52,890 bases of DNA from Oscillospiraceae bacterium (GTDB taxonomy: Bacteria > Bacillota > Clostridia > Oscillospirales > CAG-382): contig SVRF01000007.1 of the NCBI GenBank assembly GCA_015064945.1, positions 1-52,890 of the forward strand, read 5' to 3'. Made by a program: the position numbers and the translations under genes. Shown piece by piece: positions 1-9,135 of the stretch. Under the pieces are notes generated by a model, which saw only the letters and a program-made list of their open reading frames with translations, did no database searches and was not told the origin of the DNA. Numbering within the stretch: the stretch's first letter is position 1; the number at the start of each line of letters is the position of its first letter.

Positions 1-448
1 CTATGCGGCAACCGTCAAGGTGTCTGCCGATGGGGCTTGCGGTCTCATATCTTTCAGGTGCGTTTGCAAGGTCGGTAAGAACAACCTCAAAGGGCTTTTC
101 GTAAACGCGTTCCATAAACTTATAGTCAAACTCACGCTCGCCGCCGTCCTTGTAAGCGGCAACGATGCGTTCACCAAGTACGGGTGCGCCTGCAAGGATT
201 ATCTTGTAGCCGCCGTAAACCCAAAGCATGGTCTTAACAAGACGTTCAATATATCTGTAGTTTTCTTCGTCCTTACCTGTACCCTCTTTATAGATACGGG
301 TCTTGTAAACAGAGGTATACTCGTTATTGCGAACAACGCCTATAACAACGTCCTGACCGTCAGCCTTTACAGCTTCCTCAAAATCTCTGCATACAACGGA
401 CATAGGTGCAAATTGGGGGTCTAAAACAGGGGTAACCTTAAGCTTCAT
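1..448 (-). CDS. ROK-like sugar kinase family protein, N-terminal part (runs off the left edge)
   Basis: Only the first 149 residues are in the window; the rest lies beyond base 1. The product starts MKLKVTPVLDPQF and the visible part ends in LDGCRIG, where a ROK-type phosphate-binding loop (GFDxGGSDRK type) would be expected to follow. This long N-terminal extension before the ATP-binding loop is known to me from large clostridial ROK-family proteins; that assignment comes from memory of the family, because the kinase core is outside the window. The ATG at 446-448 lies inside the end of nagA (11-base overlap), with an AGGAGG ribosome binding site in the nagA tail, so translation is probably coupled. 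The nagA neighbour fits a role in amino-sugar or glycan metabolism, but the substrate cannot be read here. Confidence 0.7.
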   Translation of the reverse strand, partial: MKLKVTPVLDPQFAPMSVVCRDFEEAVKADGQDVVIGVVRNNEYTSVYKTRIYKEGTGKDEENYRYIERLVKTMLWVYGGYKIILAGAPVLGERIVAAYKDGGEREFDYKFMERVYEKPFEVVLTDLANAPERYETASPIGRHLDGCRI

Positions 449-1583
449 AGCGTACTGTGCCTCCTATAATTGTTTTTTGTATATTAATATTTTCATCAAA
501 GATAACGAGGTCAGCGTCCTTACCGCTTTCGATAGAGCCCTTCTTATCTGCTACGCCGATAGCGGTAGCGGGGTTAAGGGATGCGGCGTTAACAACCTCA
601 AACAAAGGAAGGTCAGTATTTGCAAGCACGTTGCGTACAGCGTCGTTAAGCTTAAGCACGCTGCCTGCTATTGTGCCGTCCTCAAGAAGGCACTTGATGC
701 CGTTTAAGTAGAACTTCTGACCGCCCAGCTCATACTCACCGTCAGGCATACCGCCCGCACGGGTACAGTCGGTTATAAGGCAAAGCTTGTCGCCCTTAAC
801 CTTTGCGATAAGTGAGAACAGTCCGCTGTGGATGTGGAAGGTGTCACAAATAAGCTCCACAGAAACGTCTGCGGTAAGAGCCGCACCAACAACGCCGGGT
901 GCACGGTGGGTAAGGGGGGTCTGTGCGTTAAACAAATGGGTAACGTGACCTACACCGTTTGCGGTAGCTTCCATCGCCTGCTCGAAGGTGGCGCCTGTGT
1001 GACCCATGGAGATAAGTATGCCGGTTTTTTCCTTAAGCTCTCTGATAGCGGCATAATCGGCATCCTGTTCGGGAGCCATTGTAGCTATCTTAATAAGGTC
1101 GCCGTATTTCTTGAAGAAGTCTGCGGTGGGAGTAAGTATATGCTCCTCAGCCTGTGCGCCCTTTTTGGATGCGTTTATGTAAGGACCTTCGGCATTAACA
1201 CCCAGGATGGTAGCGCCGTTCCAGCCCTTGCTTTCTTCCTTAAGTGCACCGATGGTGTCAAAAGCCTTTGTAAGCTCTGCCACGGAAACGGTCATAGTGG
1301 TGGGAAGCCAGCCGGTAACGCCGTTTTTAACGATACCTTCTGCCATTTTGCGTATACCCTCTGCCTTGCCGTCGGAAGCATCCTCGCCCAAGTAGCCGTG
1401 GATATGTATATCAATAAAACCGGGGGCAACGTAAGCGCCCTTTGCGTCTATAACCTCTGCATCGGCAGGGATAGAGTCTGCGGAAACAACGCCGCTTATT
1501 TTTTCATCATAAGCCAGCGCCTTGCCTTCTACAATACGGTCTTTAAGTATTATTTTTGCATTTTTAATAAACTTCAAAGCCAA
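438..1583 (-). CDS. nagA: N-acetylglucosamine-6-phosphate deacetylase
   Basis: Removes the acetyl group from N-acetylglucosamine 6-phosphate in the cytoplasm, giving glucosamine 6-phosphate for glycolysis or cell-wall synthesis. The 381-residue protein is typical in length. It has the amidohydrolase metal motif HIHG near residue 60, NAEGPYIN with the metal-binding Glu, the GHTGAT and THLFNA segments with metal and substrate histidines, CDTFHIH, and LITDCTRAGG with the catalytic Asp. The C-terminal SGKDADLVIFD strand is a hallmark of the superfamily. The start appears to be TTG at 1581-1583, only four bases after AGGAGG; a second in-frame TTG at 1575-1577 sits ten bases away and is an alternative. 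Its own promoter overlaps the stop codon of the HAD gene. No nagB is present in the window. Confidence 0.95.
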   Translation of the reverse strand: MALKFIKNAKIILKDRIVEGKALAYDEKISGVVSADSIPADAEVIDAKGAYVAPGFIDIHIHGYLGEDASDGKAEGIRKMAEGIVKNGVTGWLPTTMTVSVAELTKAFDTIGALKEESKGWNGATILGVNAEGPYINASKKGAQAEEHILTPTADFFKKYGDLIKIATMAPEQDADYAAIRELKEKTGILISMGHTGATFEQAMEATANGVGHVTHLFNAQTPLTHRAPGVVGAALTADVSVELICDTFHIHSGLFSLIAKVKGDKLCLITDCTRAGGMPDGEYELGGQKFYLNGIKCLLEDGTIAGSVLKLNDAVRNVLANTDLPLFEVVNAASLNPATAIGVADKKGSIESGKDADLVIFDENINIQKTIIGGTVRYEA

Positions 1584-1612
1584 ATATCCTCCTTATAATC
1601 TCTTTACTACAC

Positions 1613-1641
1613 ATTATACTTTATGTCTGTCGAAAAATCAA
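1613..1641 (-). promoter_or_regulatory. Promoter for nagA
   Basis: On the minus strand TTGATT (1636-1641) and TATAAT (1613-1618) are separated by exactly 17 bases, about 30 bases before the nagA start. The -35 box overlaps the HAD phosphatase stop codon. Read from sequence; not tested. Confidence 0.65.
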
Positions 1642-2285
1642 GGGTTGCCGAGGATAATTTTAACTATATCTTCAGCTTTTTTTGCCGTGGTGGCAGGAAG
1701 TATCTTTTCCGGATAGCCGTATCCCCAAGGCACAAACAAAAAGTCAAAGCCAAAGCCCTGTGCGGTTTGCTTGTCCGTAAGAGAGTCGCCCACAAAAAGC
1801 ACCTCTTCCTTTTCCAGCCCCATAGCCTCAAGGGCGGCGGCGGGAATATCGGGAGAGGGCTTGCGGCGACGCGTTTCGGAAACACCGCAGGCGGCAACAA
1901 ATGTGTCGGGGAAAAAGGTATCTATAACGTGTTTTACAAGCACGTCGTCCTTGTTGCTGGCTACAGCCATCTTAACCCCTGCATCTTTAAGGGCGGCAAG
2001 TGCCGCTTTTATCCCTTCGTAGGGAGTGGTGGTAACAATGGGATGCTCTCTGTAATAATCCCTGAAATACTTAAGAGAGTCATTGATGACATCCGCACTT
2101 GTCCCTTGAGGATAGCAACGCTCCATAAGCTTATACGCACCGTCGCCTATGCGTGCGCGCACACCTTCTCTGTCGATGGGAGGAAAAGAAAACCTTGAAA
2201 GCGCATAGCTTACAGCGCCGGAGATATCCCCCAGCGTGTCAAGCAATGTGCCGTCAAGGTCAAAGATAACGCCTTTATAGCCCAT
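1638..2285 (-). CDS. HAD-superfamily hydrolase, phosphoglycolate phosphatase-like
   Basis: A 215-residue HAD hydrolase that most likely removes phosphate from a small phosphorylated metabolite. Motif I is FDLDGTLLDT with the nucleophile Asp9 and the acid/base Asp11. A helical cap of about 70 residues follows, then motif II (ASNK, Thr/Ser then Lys) and motif III (GDSLTD, Mg-binding). This order matches the Gph/PGMB group, but the substrate cannot be told from sequence. Its ATG follows the acpP stop codon with no gap, so the two are almost certainly co-transcribed and translationally coupled. It could equally be a general housecleaning phosphatase. The neighbouring amino-sugar genes do not settle the substrate. 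Confidence 0.85.
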   Translation of the reverse strand: MGYKGVIFDLDGTLLDTLGDISGAVSYALSRFSFPPIDREGVRARIGDGAYKLMERCYPQGTSADVINDSLKYFRDYYREHPIVTTTPYEGIKAALAALKDAGVKMAVASNKDDVLVKHVIDTFFPDTFVAACGVSETRRRKPSPDIPAAALEAMGLEKEEVLFVGDSLTDKQTAQGFGFDFLFVPWGYGYPEKILPATTAKKAEDIVKIILGNP

Positions 2286-2519
2286 CTATTTGTCGCCCGT
2301 AACTCTTTCAAGATAAACGGCAACATCGCCGACTGTCTTGAGAGTAAGTGCGTCTTCATCGGAGATAACTATGCCCATTTCGCTTTCAAGGGTCATAAGA
2401 ATTTCCACAAGGTCAAGAGAATCTGCACCCAAATCCTCCATAATATTGCTGTTTTCGTTGATTTCGGAAGGGTCTATTCTAAGCTGCTTAGCAAGCACTT
2501 CAATTATTCTTTCCTTCAT
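2286..2519 (-). CDS. acpP: Acyl carrier protein
   Basis: A 77-residue acidic carrier of acyl chains for fatty-acid and phospholipid synthesis. The phosphopantetheine site is Ser34 in GADSLD, in the usual helix-II position, and the flanking SNIMEDL and VEILMTLESEMGI segments are standard. The reading frame is open for 50 more codons upstream, but the ATG at 2517-2519 is chosen because GGAGG lies eight bases before it and the upstream part is A/T-rich promoter sequence. The gene is the first of a minus-strand unit with a HAD phosphatase. It is not near fab genes here, so whether this is the main acyl carrier or a second copy is unknown. Confidence 0.92.
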   Translation of the reverse strand: MKERIIEVLAKQLRIDPSEINENSNIMEDLGADSLDLVEILMTLESEMGIVISDEDALTLKTVGDVAVYLERVTGDK

Positions 2520-2575
2520 TACAAAAAACCTCCAAATAAAAAATACTAAAACGGTAGCCGAAGACCACCAACTAT

Positions 2576-2604
2576 ATAATAATATAATTTTCCTGTTTTG
2601 GCAA
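2576..2604 (-). promoter_or_regulatory. Promoter for acpP-HAD unit
   Basis: Minus strand TTGCCA (2599-2604), 17-base spacer, TATTAT (2576-2581). It is divergent from the ruvC promoter within the same 215-base intergenic region. Confidence 0.6.
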
Positions 2605-2654
2605 TACCTTTTTACAAATTTAATATTTTTTGCAGGCAGGACATTATTTTTAGG

Positions 2655-2683
2655 TTGACTATAAACCATTATTGTGCTACAAT
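2655..2683 (+). promoter_or_regulatory. Promoter for the ruvC operon
   Basis: TTGACT (2655-2660), 17-base spacer, TACAAT (2678-2683), about 50 bases before ruvC. It is the only strong promoter I see ahead of the long plus-strand gene run that ends at the terminator near 18521. Confidence 0.75.
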
Positions 2684-2734
2684 AAGCTGAATATGGATAA
2701 TTATACGGAAAAATATGGGGCGGTGTGATTTCTT

Positions 2735-3223
2735 ATGGTTATTTTGGGCATAGATCCGGGGCTTGCTACAGTAGGCTACGGGGTCATCTCCGCCGAGGGC
2801 GGAAGCTTCAGAGCGCTTGAGTACGGCGCTGTAATAACCAAGCCACATACCCTGCTTGAAAAACGTATAAGGCAGATATACGACGATGTTTGCGCCATAT
2901 TAAAACGGCACAAGCCCGATGTTTTGGCGATAGAGGAGCTGTTCTTTAACAAAAACGCCAAGACGGCTATTGACGTTGCCCAGTGCCGAGGAGTAATACT
3001 GTTGGCGGCTGAGCAATGCGGGGTGGATATTTACGAGTATACGCCACTGCAGATAAAGCAAAATCTGGTGGGCTACGGCAGGGCGGAAAAAGGGCAGATC
3101 ATGTATATGACCAAACTGCTTTTGCACCTGGACGAGGTGCCCAAGCCCGACGACACCGCAGACGCTTTGGCTATAGCGATATGCCACGCCAATTTCGTAA
3201 GCCACAACTACGGATGGAGATAG
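2735..3223 (+). CDS. ruvC: Crossover junction endodeoxyribonuclease RuvC
   Basis: Resolves Holliday junctions by paired cuts during recombinational repair, working with RuvAB. The 162-residue protein has the RNase H-like fold signature: Asp7 in GIDPG, Glu67 in AIEELFF, and the C-terminal acidic pair Asp140/Asp143 in DDTADALAIAICHA, which together bind the catalytic metals. Length is usual. It is first in the operon, three bases before ruvA. The upstream ribosome binding site is weak (GGGCGG), but no better start exists and GIDPG must be near the N terminus. Confidence 0.96.
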   Translation: MVILGIDPGLATVGYGVISAEGGSFRALEYGAVITKPHTLLEKRIRQIYDDVCAILKRHKPDVLAIEELFFNKNAKTAIDVAQCRGVILLAAEQCGVDIYEYTPLQIKQNLVGYGRAEKGQIMYMTKLLLHLDEVPKPDDTADALAIAICHANFVSHNYGWR

Positions 3224-3226
3224 GAT

Positions 3227-3811
3227 ATGTTTTACTATATAAAGGGCAAGCTGGTAAAGCTTGCGACTGATTTTGCCGCTGTTGACTGCGGCGGCGTATG
3301 CTATAAGCTTTGGGTAAGCGGCAGCACCTACGGCGACCTTGCGCCGAACTTTGGAAAAGAGGTACTGCTTTATACCCACCTTAACGTCCGTGAGGATGTG
3401 ATGGAGCTTTACGGTTTTTCTACGGAAGAAGAGCTGGGGCTTTTCAAGCTTCTTATAGGCGTTTCGGGCGTGGGACCCAAGGCGGCAGGCGCAATACTTA
3501 CGGGACTGACGGTGGAAAGTCTTACCGCCGCCGTTAACGCAGGCGATGCAAAGGCTATAAGCCGTGCTCAGGGCGTAGGACTTAAGACGGCGCAGAAGAT
3601 AATACTGGAGCTGTCGGGTAAGCTTGCCACAGTGGAAGGCAGCGATATCTCCGCACCCGTCACGGGTACGGCGGACGCAGATGCTATGGATGCGCTGACG
3701 GTGTTGGGCTTCCGCAGAGATGAAGCGGCGGCAGCACTTAAGGGACTGCCAGCATCGCTCAGTCTTGAAGAGAAGATAGGCGAGGCGCTTAAACGCCTTA
3801 ACAGAATATAG
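3227..3811 (+). CDS. ruvA: Holliday junction branch migration protein RuvA
   Basis: Binds four-way DNA junctions as a tetramer and loads the RuvB motor. The 194-residue protein begins with the OB-fold (MFYYIKGKLVKL), has two helix-hairpin-helix regions (around GVGPKAAGAIL and GVGLKTAQKIILEL), and ends with the small RuvB-contacting domain (ALTVLGFRRDEA). It sits between ruvC and ruvB, as in many Clostridia. Confidence 0.96.
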   Translation: MFYYIKGKLVKLATDFAAVDCGGVCYKLWVSGSTYGDLAPNFGKEVLLYTHLNVREDVMELYGFSTEEELGLFKLLIGVSGVGPKAAGAILTGLTVESLTAAVNAGDAKAISRAQGVGLKTAQKIILELSGKLATVEGSDISAPVTGTADADAMDALTVLGFRRDEAAAALKGLPASLSLEEKIGEALKRLNRI

Positions 3812-3841
3812 AAATGCCCCTTTTAGGAAGGAGGTGCGGGT

Positions 3842-4909
3842 ATGCCGCTTAACACAGGCAGTGAATATGAATTTGATTATGAAAGCCGAATAATGGACAG
3901 CGGTTTTTCCGCCGAGGATGCGGAAAACGAAAACTCCCTGCGCCCCAAATGCATAGAGGACTATGTGGGGCAGGAGAAGGTAAAAGAAAACTTATCGGTA
4001 TTTATTGCCGCCGCAAAGGAGCGCGGCGACAACCTTGACCACGTGCTGTTGCACGGCCCGCCCGGCCTTGGCAAAACCACGCTTTCCATGATAATAGCCG
4101 AGGAGCTTGGGGTCAACCTTAAGGTTACCTCCGGCCCTGCCATAGAAAAAAGCAGAGATTTGGCGGCGCTTCTTACCACCCTTGGCAGAAACGACATTTT
4201 GTTTATTGACGAGATACACCGTCTGCCCAGACAGGTAGAAGAAGTGCTGTATTCCGCAATGGAGGACTACGCCCTTGACCTGATGATGGGCAAAGGTCCT
4301 GCGGCAAGAAGCATTCGTATACCTCTTAAGCCCTTCACCCTTATCGGTGCTACCACAAGGGCGGGTCAGCTTTCCTCCCCTCTCCGTGACAGGTTTGGGA
4401 TGCTTTTCCGCTTGGAGATGTATACGCCTGAGGAGCTTGGGCAGATAGTTACACGCAGTGCGGGCATATTGGGGATTGATATATCCCGTGAGGGCGCGCT
4501 GGAGATAGCAAGCCGCTCCAGAGGTACACCCCGTATAGCCAACCGCTTGCTTAAGCGTGTCCGTGACTTTGCGCAGATTATCGGTGACGGCGTTATTGAC
4601 CGTGCCATTGCGGACAGAGCTCTCGGTAGTCTTGATATTGACGAGCTGGGTCTTGACAGCACGGACAGGCGGATGCTTACCGCCATAATAAAGCATTTCG
4701 GCGGCGGTCCTGTAGGGCTTGAGACCTTGGCGGCGGTAACGGGCGAGGAAGCTGTTACTCTTGAGGATGTTTACGAGCCGTACCTGCTTCAGCTTGGCTT
4801 TATAAACCGCACGCCCAGAGGGCGCTGTGCCACGGCGGGCGCATACCGACACCTGGGGCTTGTTGCACCTAAGGGTACAGCGGAGCAGACCAAATTTTTT
4901 GATGACTGA
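3842..4909 (+). CDS. ruvB: Holliday junction branch migration DNA helicase RuvB
   Basis: Hexameric AAA+ motor that drives branch migration with RuvA. The 355-residue protein has Walker A GPPGLGKT, Walker B FIDEIHRL, sensor 1 IGATTRAG, arginine finger region SPLRDRFG, sensor 2 [13 protein letters not shown] and the C-terminal winged helix ([10 protein letters not shown]). A strong AGGAAGGAGG lies just before the ATG. The N-terminal extension of about 30 residues before [12 protein letters not shown] is slightly longer and more acidic than in model proteins. Confidence 0.97.
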   Translation: MPLNTGSEYEFDYESRIMDSGFSAEDAENENSLRPKCIEDYVGQEKVKENLSVFIAAAKERGDNLDHVLLHGPPGLGKTTLSMIIAEELGVNLKVTSGPAIEKSRDLAALLTTLGRNDILFIDEIHRLPRQVEEVLYSAMEDYALDLMMGKGPAARSIRIPLKPFTLIGATTRAGQLSSPLRDRFGMLFRLEMYTPEELGQIVTRSAGILGIDISREGALEIASRSRGTPRIANRLLKRVRDFAQIIGDGVIDRAIADRALGSLDIDELGLDSTDRRMLTAIIKHFGGGPVGLETLAAVTGEEAVTLEDVYEPYLLQLGFINRTPRGRCATAGAYRHLGLVAPKGTAEQTKFFDD

Positions 4910-4927
4910 TTTGTAAGGAGATAGACT

Positions 4928-5785
4928 ATGTTTGTAGCCGACCGATGGAAAGACTACACATTAATAGATGCAGGCGGCGGCAAGCGCCTTGAAAAATGGG
5001 GCGATTTTGTGCTTGTACGTCCCGACCCACAGGTTATATGGGGCGGCGGCGAAGGTGCGGAATGGACCAAAGCCCACGGTATATACAGCCGTTCCTCAGG
5101 CGGAGGCGGCAGCTGGGTTAAAAAAAATATGCCCGAGGAATGGGAGATAAGCTACGGTGATATAAGATTTTCCGTGTCGCCTATGGGCTTTAAGCATACG
5201 GGTGTGTTCCCAGAGCAGGCGGCAAATTGGGATTGGTTCAGCTCTCTTATTAAAAAAAGCGGCAGACCCATAAAACTGCTTAATCTGTTTGCATATACAG
5301 GCGGTGCTTCCGTTGCGGCGGCGTTGGCAGGTGCGTTCGTGTGCCATGTGGACGCATCCAAGGGTATGGTTGCCCGCGCCAAGACCAATGCGGCACTTAG
5401 CGGTGTGCGTCCCGATGGGATAAGATATATTGTTGACGACTGCTTTAAATTTGTGCACCGTGAGATACGCAGAGGCAACAAGTACGATGCGATTATACTT
5501 GACCCTCCCTCCTACGGGAGAGGGCCTAACGGCGAAAAATGGTCCCTTGAGAAGGACCTTTGCGGCTTGGTGGCAGATCTAGTGCCGCTTCTTTCCGACG
5601 AGCCGCTGTTTGTGCTTTTGAACTCCTACACGGCGGGGCTTTCGCCCTCTACCTGCGGTTATATACTCGGTGATGCGCTAACACGCAAATTCGGCGGCAG
5701 GGTGGAAAGCGACGAGCTTGGATTGCCCGTTGTTAAAAGCGGGCTGTGTTTGCCCTGCGGTGCTTCCAGCCGTTGGACGGTTTGA
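4928..5785 (+). CDS. Class I SAM-dependent methyltransferase, RlmI/RlmK-like
   Basis: A 285-residue methyltransferase of the COG1092 type, probably modifying rRNA. The SAM-binding motif is LFAYTGGASVAAALAGA, followed by the acidic VDASKGMV strand and LDPPSYGRG, the (D/N)PPY-like catalytic motif seen in this group. It lacks the N-terminal PUA domain of E. coli RlmI, so it corresponds to the short form common in Firmicutes. It begins 18 bases after ruvB and stops eight bases before ecfA1, so it belongs to the same transcript. The exact target nucleotide cannot be inferred. Confidence 0.85.
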   Translation: MFVADRWKDYTLIDAGGGKRLEKWGDFVLVRPDPQVIWGGGEGAEWTKAHGIYSRSSGGGGSWVKKNMPEEWEISYGDIRFSVSPMGFKHTGVFPEQAANWDWFSSLIKKSGRPIKLLNLFAYTGGASVAAALAGAFVCHVDASKGMVARAKTNAALSGVRPDGIRYIVDDCFKFVHREIRRGNKYDAIILDPPSYGRGPNGEKWSLEKDLCGLVADLVPLLSDEPLFVLLNSYTAGLSPSTCGYILGDALTRKFGGRVESDELGLPVVKSGLCLPCGASSRWTV

Positions 5786-5792
5786 GGTTGAT

Positions 5793-6629
5793 ATGTCTTA
5801 TATAGAAATAAAAGGGCTTTCCTTTACCTACGACGAGGAAGGCGGAAGCAAAATATTTGACGGGCTTGATTTAAGCTTTGAAAAAGGCAGCTATACGGCA
5901 GTGCTTGGCAGAAACGGCAGCGGCAAGAGCACTCTTGCAAAGCTTATATGCGGCATCCTTTTGCCCGACAGCGGCAGTATAACCGTAGGCGGCCTTTCCA
6001 CAGCCGATGAGGAAGAGCTTCTTAAGCTGCGCAGAAGCTGTGGGATGATTTTTCAAAATCCCGATAACCAGCTTGTTGCAAGCGTGGTTGAGGAGGACGT
6101 TGCCTTTGCGCCCGAAAACTTAGGTATGGAAAGTGCACTGATACGAAAGACCGTGGACGAATGTCTTGAGGCGGTGGATATGACGGAATACGCAAAGCAC
6201 GCAACCCACAAGCTTTCCGGCGGACAAAAACAGCGTGTCGCCATTGCAGGTGTGCTGGCGATGATGCCCGAGTGCATAATATTTGATGAAGCCACCGCCA
6301 TGCTTGACCCTTTGGGCAGGCGTGACATTACGGAAAGAATGAAAAAGCTTAACAAAGAAAAGGGTATGACCGTTATAAACATCACCCATTATATGAACGA
6401 GGCGGCAGAAGCGGACCGTGTTGTGGTGCTTGATAACGGACGTGTGCTTATGGACGGCACACCCAAGGAAGTGTTTTCGGAGGGAGACAGGCTCAGAGAA
6501 GCAAATCTTGCCACCCCTCAGATTACGGAGCTGTGTGACGAGCTTATAAAGATGGGCTTTAAGCTTCCCAAGGGTATACTGCATACGATGGAAGCGGCTG
6601 ACGCCATAGAAAAATTTGTAAAGGGATAA
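5793..6629 (+). CDS. ecfA1: ECF transporter ATPase component EcfA1
   Basis: One of two ATPases that energise uptake of vitamins or metal ions by energy-coupling-factor transporters. The 278-residue protein has Walker A GRNGSGKST, signature LSGGQKQRVAIAG and Walker B CIIFDEATAMLDP; the ATAMLDP form points to EcfA1. The frame is open upstream into the methyltransferase gene, but the ATG at 5793 is chosen because it begins the strand MSYIEIKGLSFTY and follows a GAGG. ecfA1, ecfA2 and ecfT are contiguous and no substrate-binding EcfS is present, so this is a shared (group II) module. Confidence 0.94.
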   Translation: MSYIEIKGLSFTYDEEGGSKIFDGLDLSFEKGSYTAVLGRNGSGKSTLAKLICGILLPDSGSITVGGLSTADEEELLKLRRSCGMIFQNPDNQLVASVVEEDVAFAPENLGMESALIRKTVDECLEAVDMTEYAKHATHKLSGGQKQRVAIAGVLAMMPECIIFDEATAMLDPLGRRDITERMKKLNKEKGMTVINITHYMNEAAEADRVVVLDNGRVLMDGTPKEVFSEGDRLREANLATPQITELCDELIKMGFKLPKGILHTMEAADAIEKFVKG

Positions 6630-6637
6630 AGTTACTG

Positions 6638-7498
6638 ATGTCTGCGATAGAGGTAAAAAATGTTTCGGTAATATACGGAAGCGGTACTCCTTTTGAAAAG
6701 AAGGCGCTTGACAATGTAAGTATAGATTTCGGCAGTGACCGTGTTGTGGGCATAATAGGACACACGGGTAGCGGCAAAAGCACCCTTGCAATGCTGCTTA
6801 ACGGGCTCGGCAAACCCACCGAGGGGGAAGTACTGCTTGACGGTACGAATATTTGGGAAAACCCCAAGGAGATAAACAAGGTACGCTTTAAGGTGGGGCT
6901 TGTGTTCCAGTATCCCGAATACCAGCTTTTTGAGGACAGTGTATACAAGGACATTGCCTTTGGACCCAAAAATATGGGGATGGAGGGTGAAGCCCTTGAC
7001 AAAGCGGTAAGGGAAGCGGCGGCGTTTTGCGGTGTCAGCGGTGATATACTTGGCAAGTCACCCTTTGAACTATCAGGCGGTCAGAGACGGCGTGTTGCCA
7101 TAGCGGGCGTTGCGGCGATGACTCCTGAGGTGCTGGTGCTTGACGAGCCTGCGGCAGGGCTTGACCCCGCAGGCCGTGAGGAGATAATAGGCGGACTTTT
7201 GGAGCTTAGAAGGAAGCAGAAAAGCACCATGATAATAATATCCCACAGTATGGAGGATATTGCCAAGTACAGCGACTATATTGTTGTACTGGACAGAGGC
7301 AGGGTACATCTGCAAGGCACGCCTGCGGAGGTATTCAGCCATGCGGAGAAGCTATTTGAAGCATCCTTGGACCTGCCGCAGGTAACAAAGCTGTTTGTGG
7401 AGCTTACCAAGCGTGCCCTTGCGGACAACACCGACGTATACACGGTGGAAGCAGGCGCGCTTCGCTTAAAAAAATTTTTGGAAGACAAAGCAAAATAA
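6638..7498 (+). CDS. ecfA2: ECF transporter ATPase component EcfA2
   Basis: Second ATPase of the ECF module, forming a heterodimer with EcfA1. The 286-residue protein has Walker A GHTGSGKST, Q-loop VFQYPEYQLF, signature LSGGQRRRVAIAG and Walker B VLVLDEPAAGLDP. The PEYQLFE sequence after the Q-loop is typical of EcfA2. It starts eight bases after ecfA1. Confidence 0.94.
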   Translation: MSAIEVKNVSVIYGSGTPFEKKALDNVSIDFGSDRVVGIIGHTGSGKSTLAMLLNGLGKPTEGEVLLDGTNIWENPKEINKVRFKVGLVFQYPEYQLFEDSVYKDIAFGPKNMGMEGEALDKAVREAAAFCGVSGDILGKSPFELSGGQRRRVAIAGVAAMTPEVLVLDEPAAGLDPAGREEIIGGLLELRRKQKSTMIIISHSMEDIAKYSDYIVVLDRGRVHLQGTPAEVFSHAEKLFEASLDLPQVTKLFVELTKRALADNTDVYTVEAGALRLKKFLEDKAK

Positions 7499-7510
7499 TT
7501 GGAGATATAA

Positions 7511-8326
7511 ATGCTTAGAGATGTAACCTTGGGGCAGTTTTTCCCCGGAGAGTCCCTATTACACAAAACCGATGCACGGTTTAAGATACTTATCCTTATT
7601 GCCTATATAGTAGGTGTTATAGCCGCAAGCGGCTCTTATTCCTTTTTGCTTATAGGACTTGTAACGGTTGGGCTTGTGGCGGTATCCCGCATACCCGTAA
7701 GGATAGTGCTTAAAAATCTAAAGACAATTATATTTATTTTGATATTTACCGCTGTGCTTAACATATTCTTTTACAGCGGTGACACCGTGCTTGTAAAATG
7801 GGGCTTTATAAAAATTACAAAAGAAGGGCTTATTTACGCCGGATTTATGATGGTAAGGCTTATATGCCTGGTGTGCGGAAGCTTTGTTATCCTGACTTAC
7901 ACCACGTCACCTCTTGATTTGACGGACGCTATTGAAAGACTGCTTTCCCCCCTTAAAAGGATAAAGGTGCCTGTGCACGAGTTTGCTATGATGATGACCA
8001 TAGCGCTTAGGTTTATACCCACCCTGATTGAGGAGACGGATAAAATCATGTCGGCGCAGAAAGCAAGAGGTGCGGATATGGAGTCCGGCGGGCTTATCAA
8101 ACGTGCAAAGGCGCTTATCCCCATACTTATCCCTCTGTTCGTTTCCTCCTTCCGCCGTGCGGACGAGCTGGCGGAGGCTATGGAGTGCCGCTGTTATCAC
8201 GGCGGAGAGGGTAGAACCCGTATGAAGCAGATGAAAAGCTGTTTTAGGGACTATGTGTTCTTTACGGCAATGCTTGGGATATGCGTGGCGGTATTCTTTA
8301 TCAATAAGTACGGGGTGACGATGTAA
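7511..8326 (+). CDS. ecfT: ECF transporter transmembrane component EcfT
   Basis: Membrane scaffold joining the two ECF ATPases to exchangeable substrate-binding subunits. The 271-residue protein has several transmembrane segments in its N-terminal half and final part, and the two cytoplasmic coupling helices carry the diagnostic Ala-Arg-Gly type motifs: QKARGAD (around residue 182) and EAMECRCY (about 40 residues later, a variant of AMEARGY). Its TAA stop overlaps the truA ATG by one base. Confidence 0.93.
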   Translation: MLRDVTLGQFFPGESLLHKTDARFKILILIAYIVGVIAASGSYSFLLIGLVTVGLVAVSRIPVRIVLKNLKTIIFILIFTAVLNIFFYSGDTVLVKWGFIKITKEGLIYAGFMMVRLICLVCGSFVILTYTTSPLDLTDAIERLLSPLKRIKVPVHEFAMMMTIALRFIPTLIEETDKIMSAQKARGADMESGGLIKRAKALIPILIPLFVSSFRRADELAEAMECRCYHGGEGRTRMKQMKSCFRDYVFFTAMLGICVAVFFINKYGVTM

Positions 8327-9108
8327 TGCCTGTATACGCATTGACCTTGGCGTACAAAGGCACGGCATACAGCGGCTGGCAGGTACAGAAAAACGCCACC
8401 GCCGTGCAAGAGCTGGTGCAAAACGCAGCAGAGCGTGTTTTCGGCTACCGCCCCGACGTTACGGGCTGCAGCCGTACCGATGGCGGAGTGCACGCCTTAG
8501 CCTACGTTTGCCATATAGAAAGCGAGAAGGAAATAGCGGCTGAAAAATTGCCTCTTGCCCTTAATATGTACCTGCCCGAGGATATAAGCGTTACCTCGGC
8601 ACGGGTGGAAAAGGACGGTTTCCACGCCAGATACAGCGCTTTGGGCAAGGAATATCTGTACGTTATACGGAACAGCAGAATAAAAGACCCCTTTACAAGA
8701 GGACTTGTCCATCTGTACCCCTTCCCTATTAACGAAAAGGAAGCGGACGCACGGGGCAGAGCCTTTGAGGGGAAGCACGACTTCAGGGCGTTTATGTCCG
8801 CAGGCAGTAAAATAAAGGATACGGTGCGTACCCTGTACTATTTCCGTGTTGTGCGCAGGGGCGATTATGTTTGTATATACACCGCCGCAGACGGTTTTCT
8901 TTACAATATGGTTCGCATAATGGTGGGCACTCTGCTTAAAAAGACGGATATAAACGGTGCACTTGAAAGCTGTGACCGCAAGGACGCAGGACCTACCGCG
9001 CCTGCGGAGGGGCTGTATCTTAACCGTGTGTTTTACAGCAAAGAAGAGCTTGATATGCGAATAAAGGAAATGACTGCGGATAATATTGAGTTTAAAAGCG
9101 GATATTAA
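8326..9108 (+). CDS. truA: tRNA pseudouridine(38-40) synthase TruA
   Basis: Converts uridines 38-40 in the tRNA anticodon stem to pseudouridine. The 260-residue protein has the catalytic Asp in GCSRTDGGVHA (about residue 52), the FHARYSALGKEY segment and the late NMVRIMVGTLL helix of the family. truA beside an ECF module is a common Firmicutes arrangement. TAATG overlap with ecfT suggests translational coupling. Confidence 0.95.
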   Translation: MPVYALTLAYKGTAYSGWQVQKNATAVQELVQNAAERVFGYRPDVTGCSRTDGGVHALAYVCHIESEKEIAAEKLPLALNMYLPEDISVTSARVEKDGFHARYSALGKEYLYVIRNSRIKDPFTRGLVHLYPFPINEKEADARGRAFEGKHDFRAFMSAGSKIKDTVRTLYYFRVVRRGDYVCIYTAADGFLYNMVRIMVGTLLKKTDINGALESCDRKDAGPTAPAEGLYLNRVFYSKEELDMRIKEMTADNIEFKSGY

Positions 9109-9135
9109 TATGTGTTAAAAAGGAGGCGGTAAGCT

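Noticed and set aside
2520..2669. N-terminal extension of the acyl carrier protein (50 further codons)
   Set aside because: That part contains the promoter boxes, and the internal ATG has an ideal ribosome binding site and gives normal family length.
3992..4852. Antisense open frame of about 286 codons opposite ruvB
   Set aside because: Basic, low-complexity translation without motifs; shadow of ruvB.
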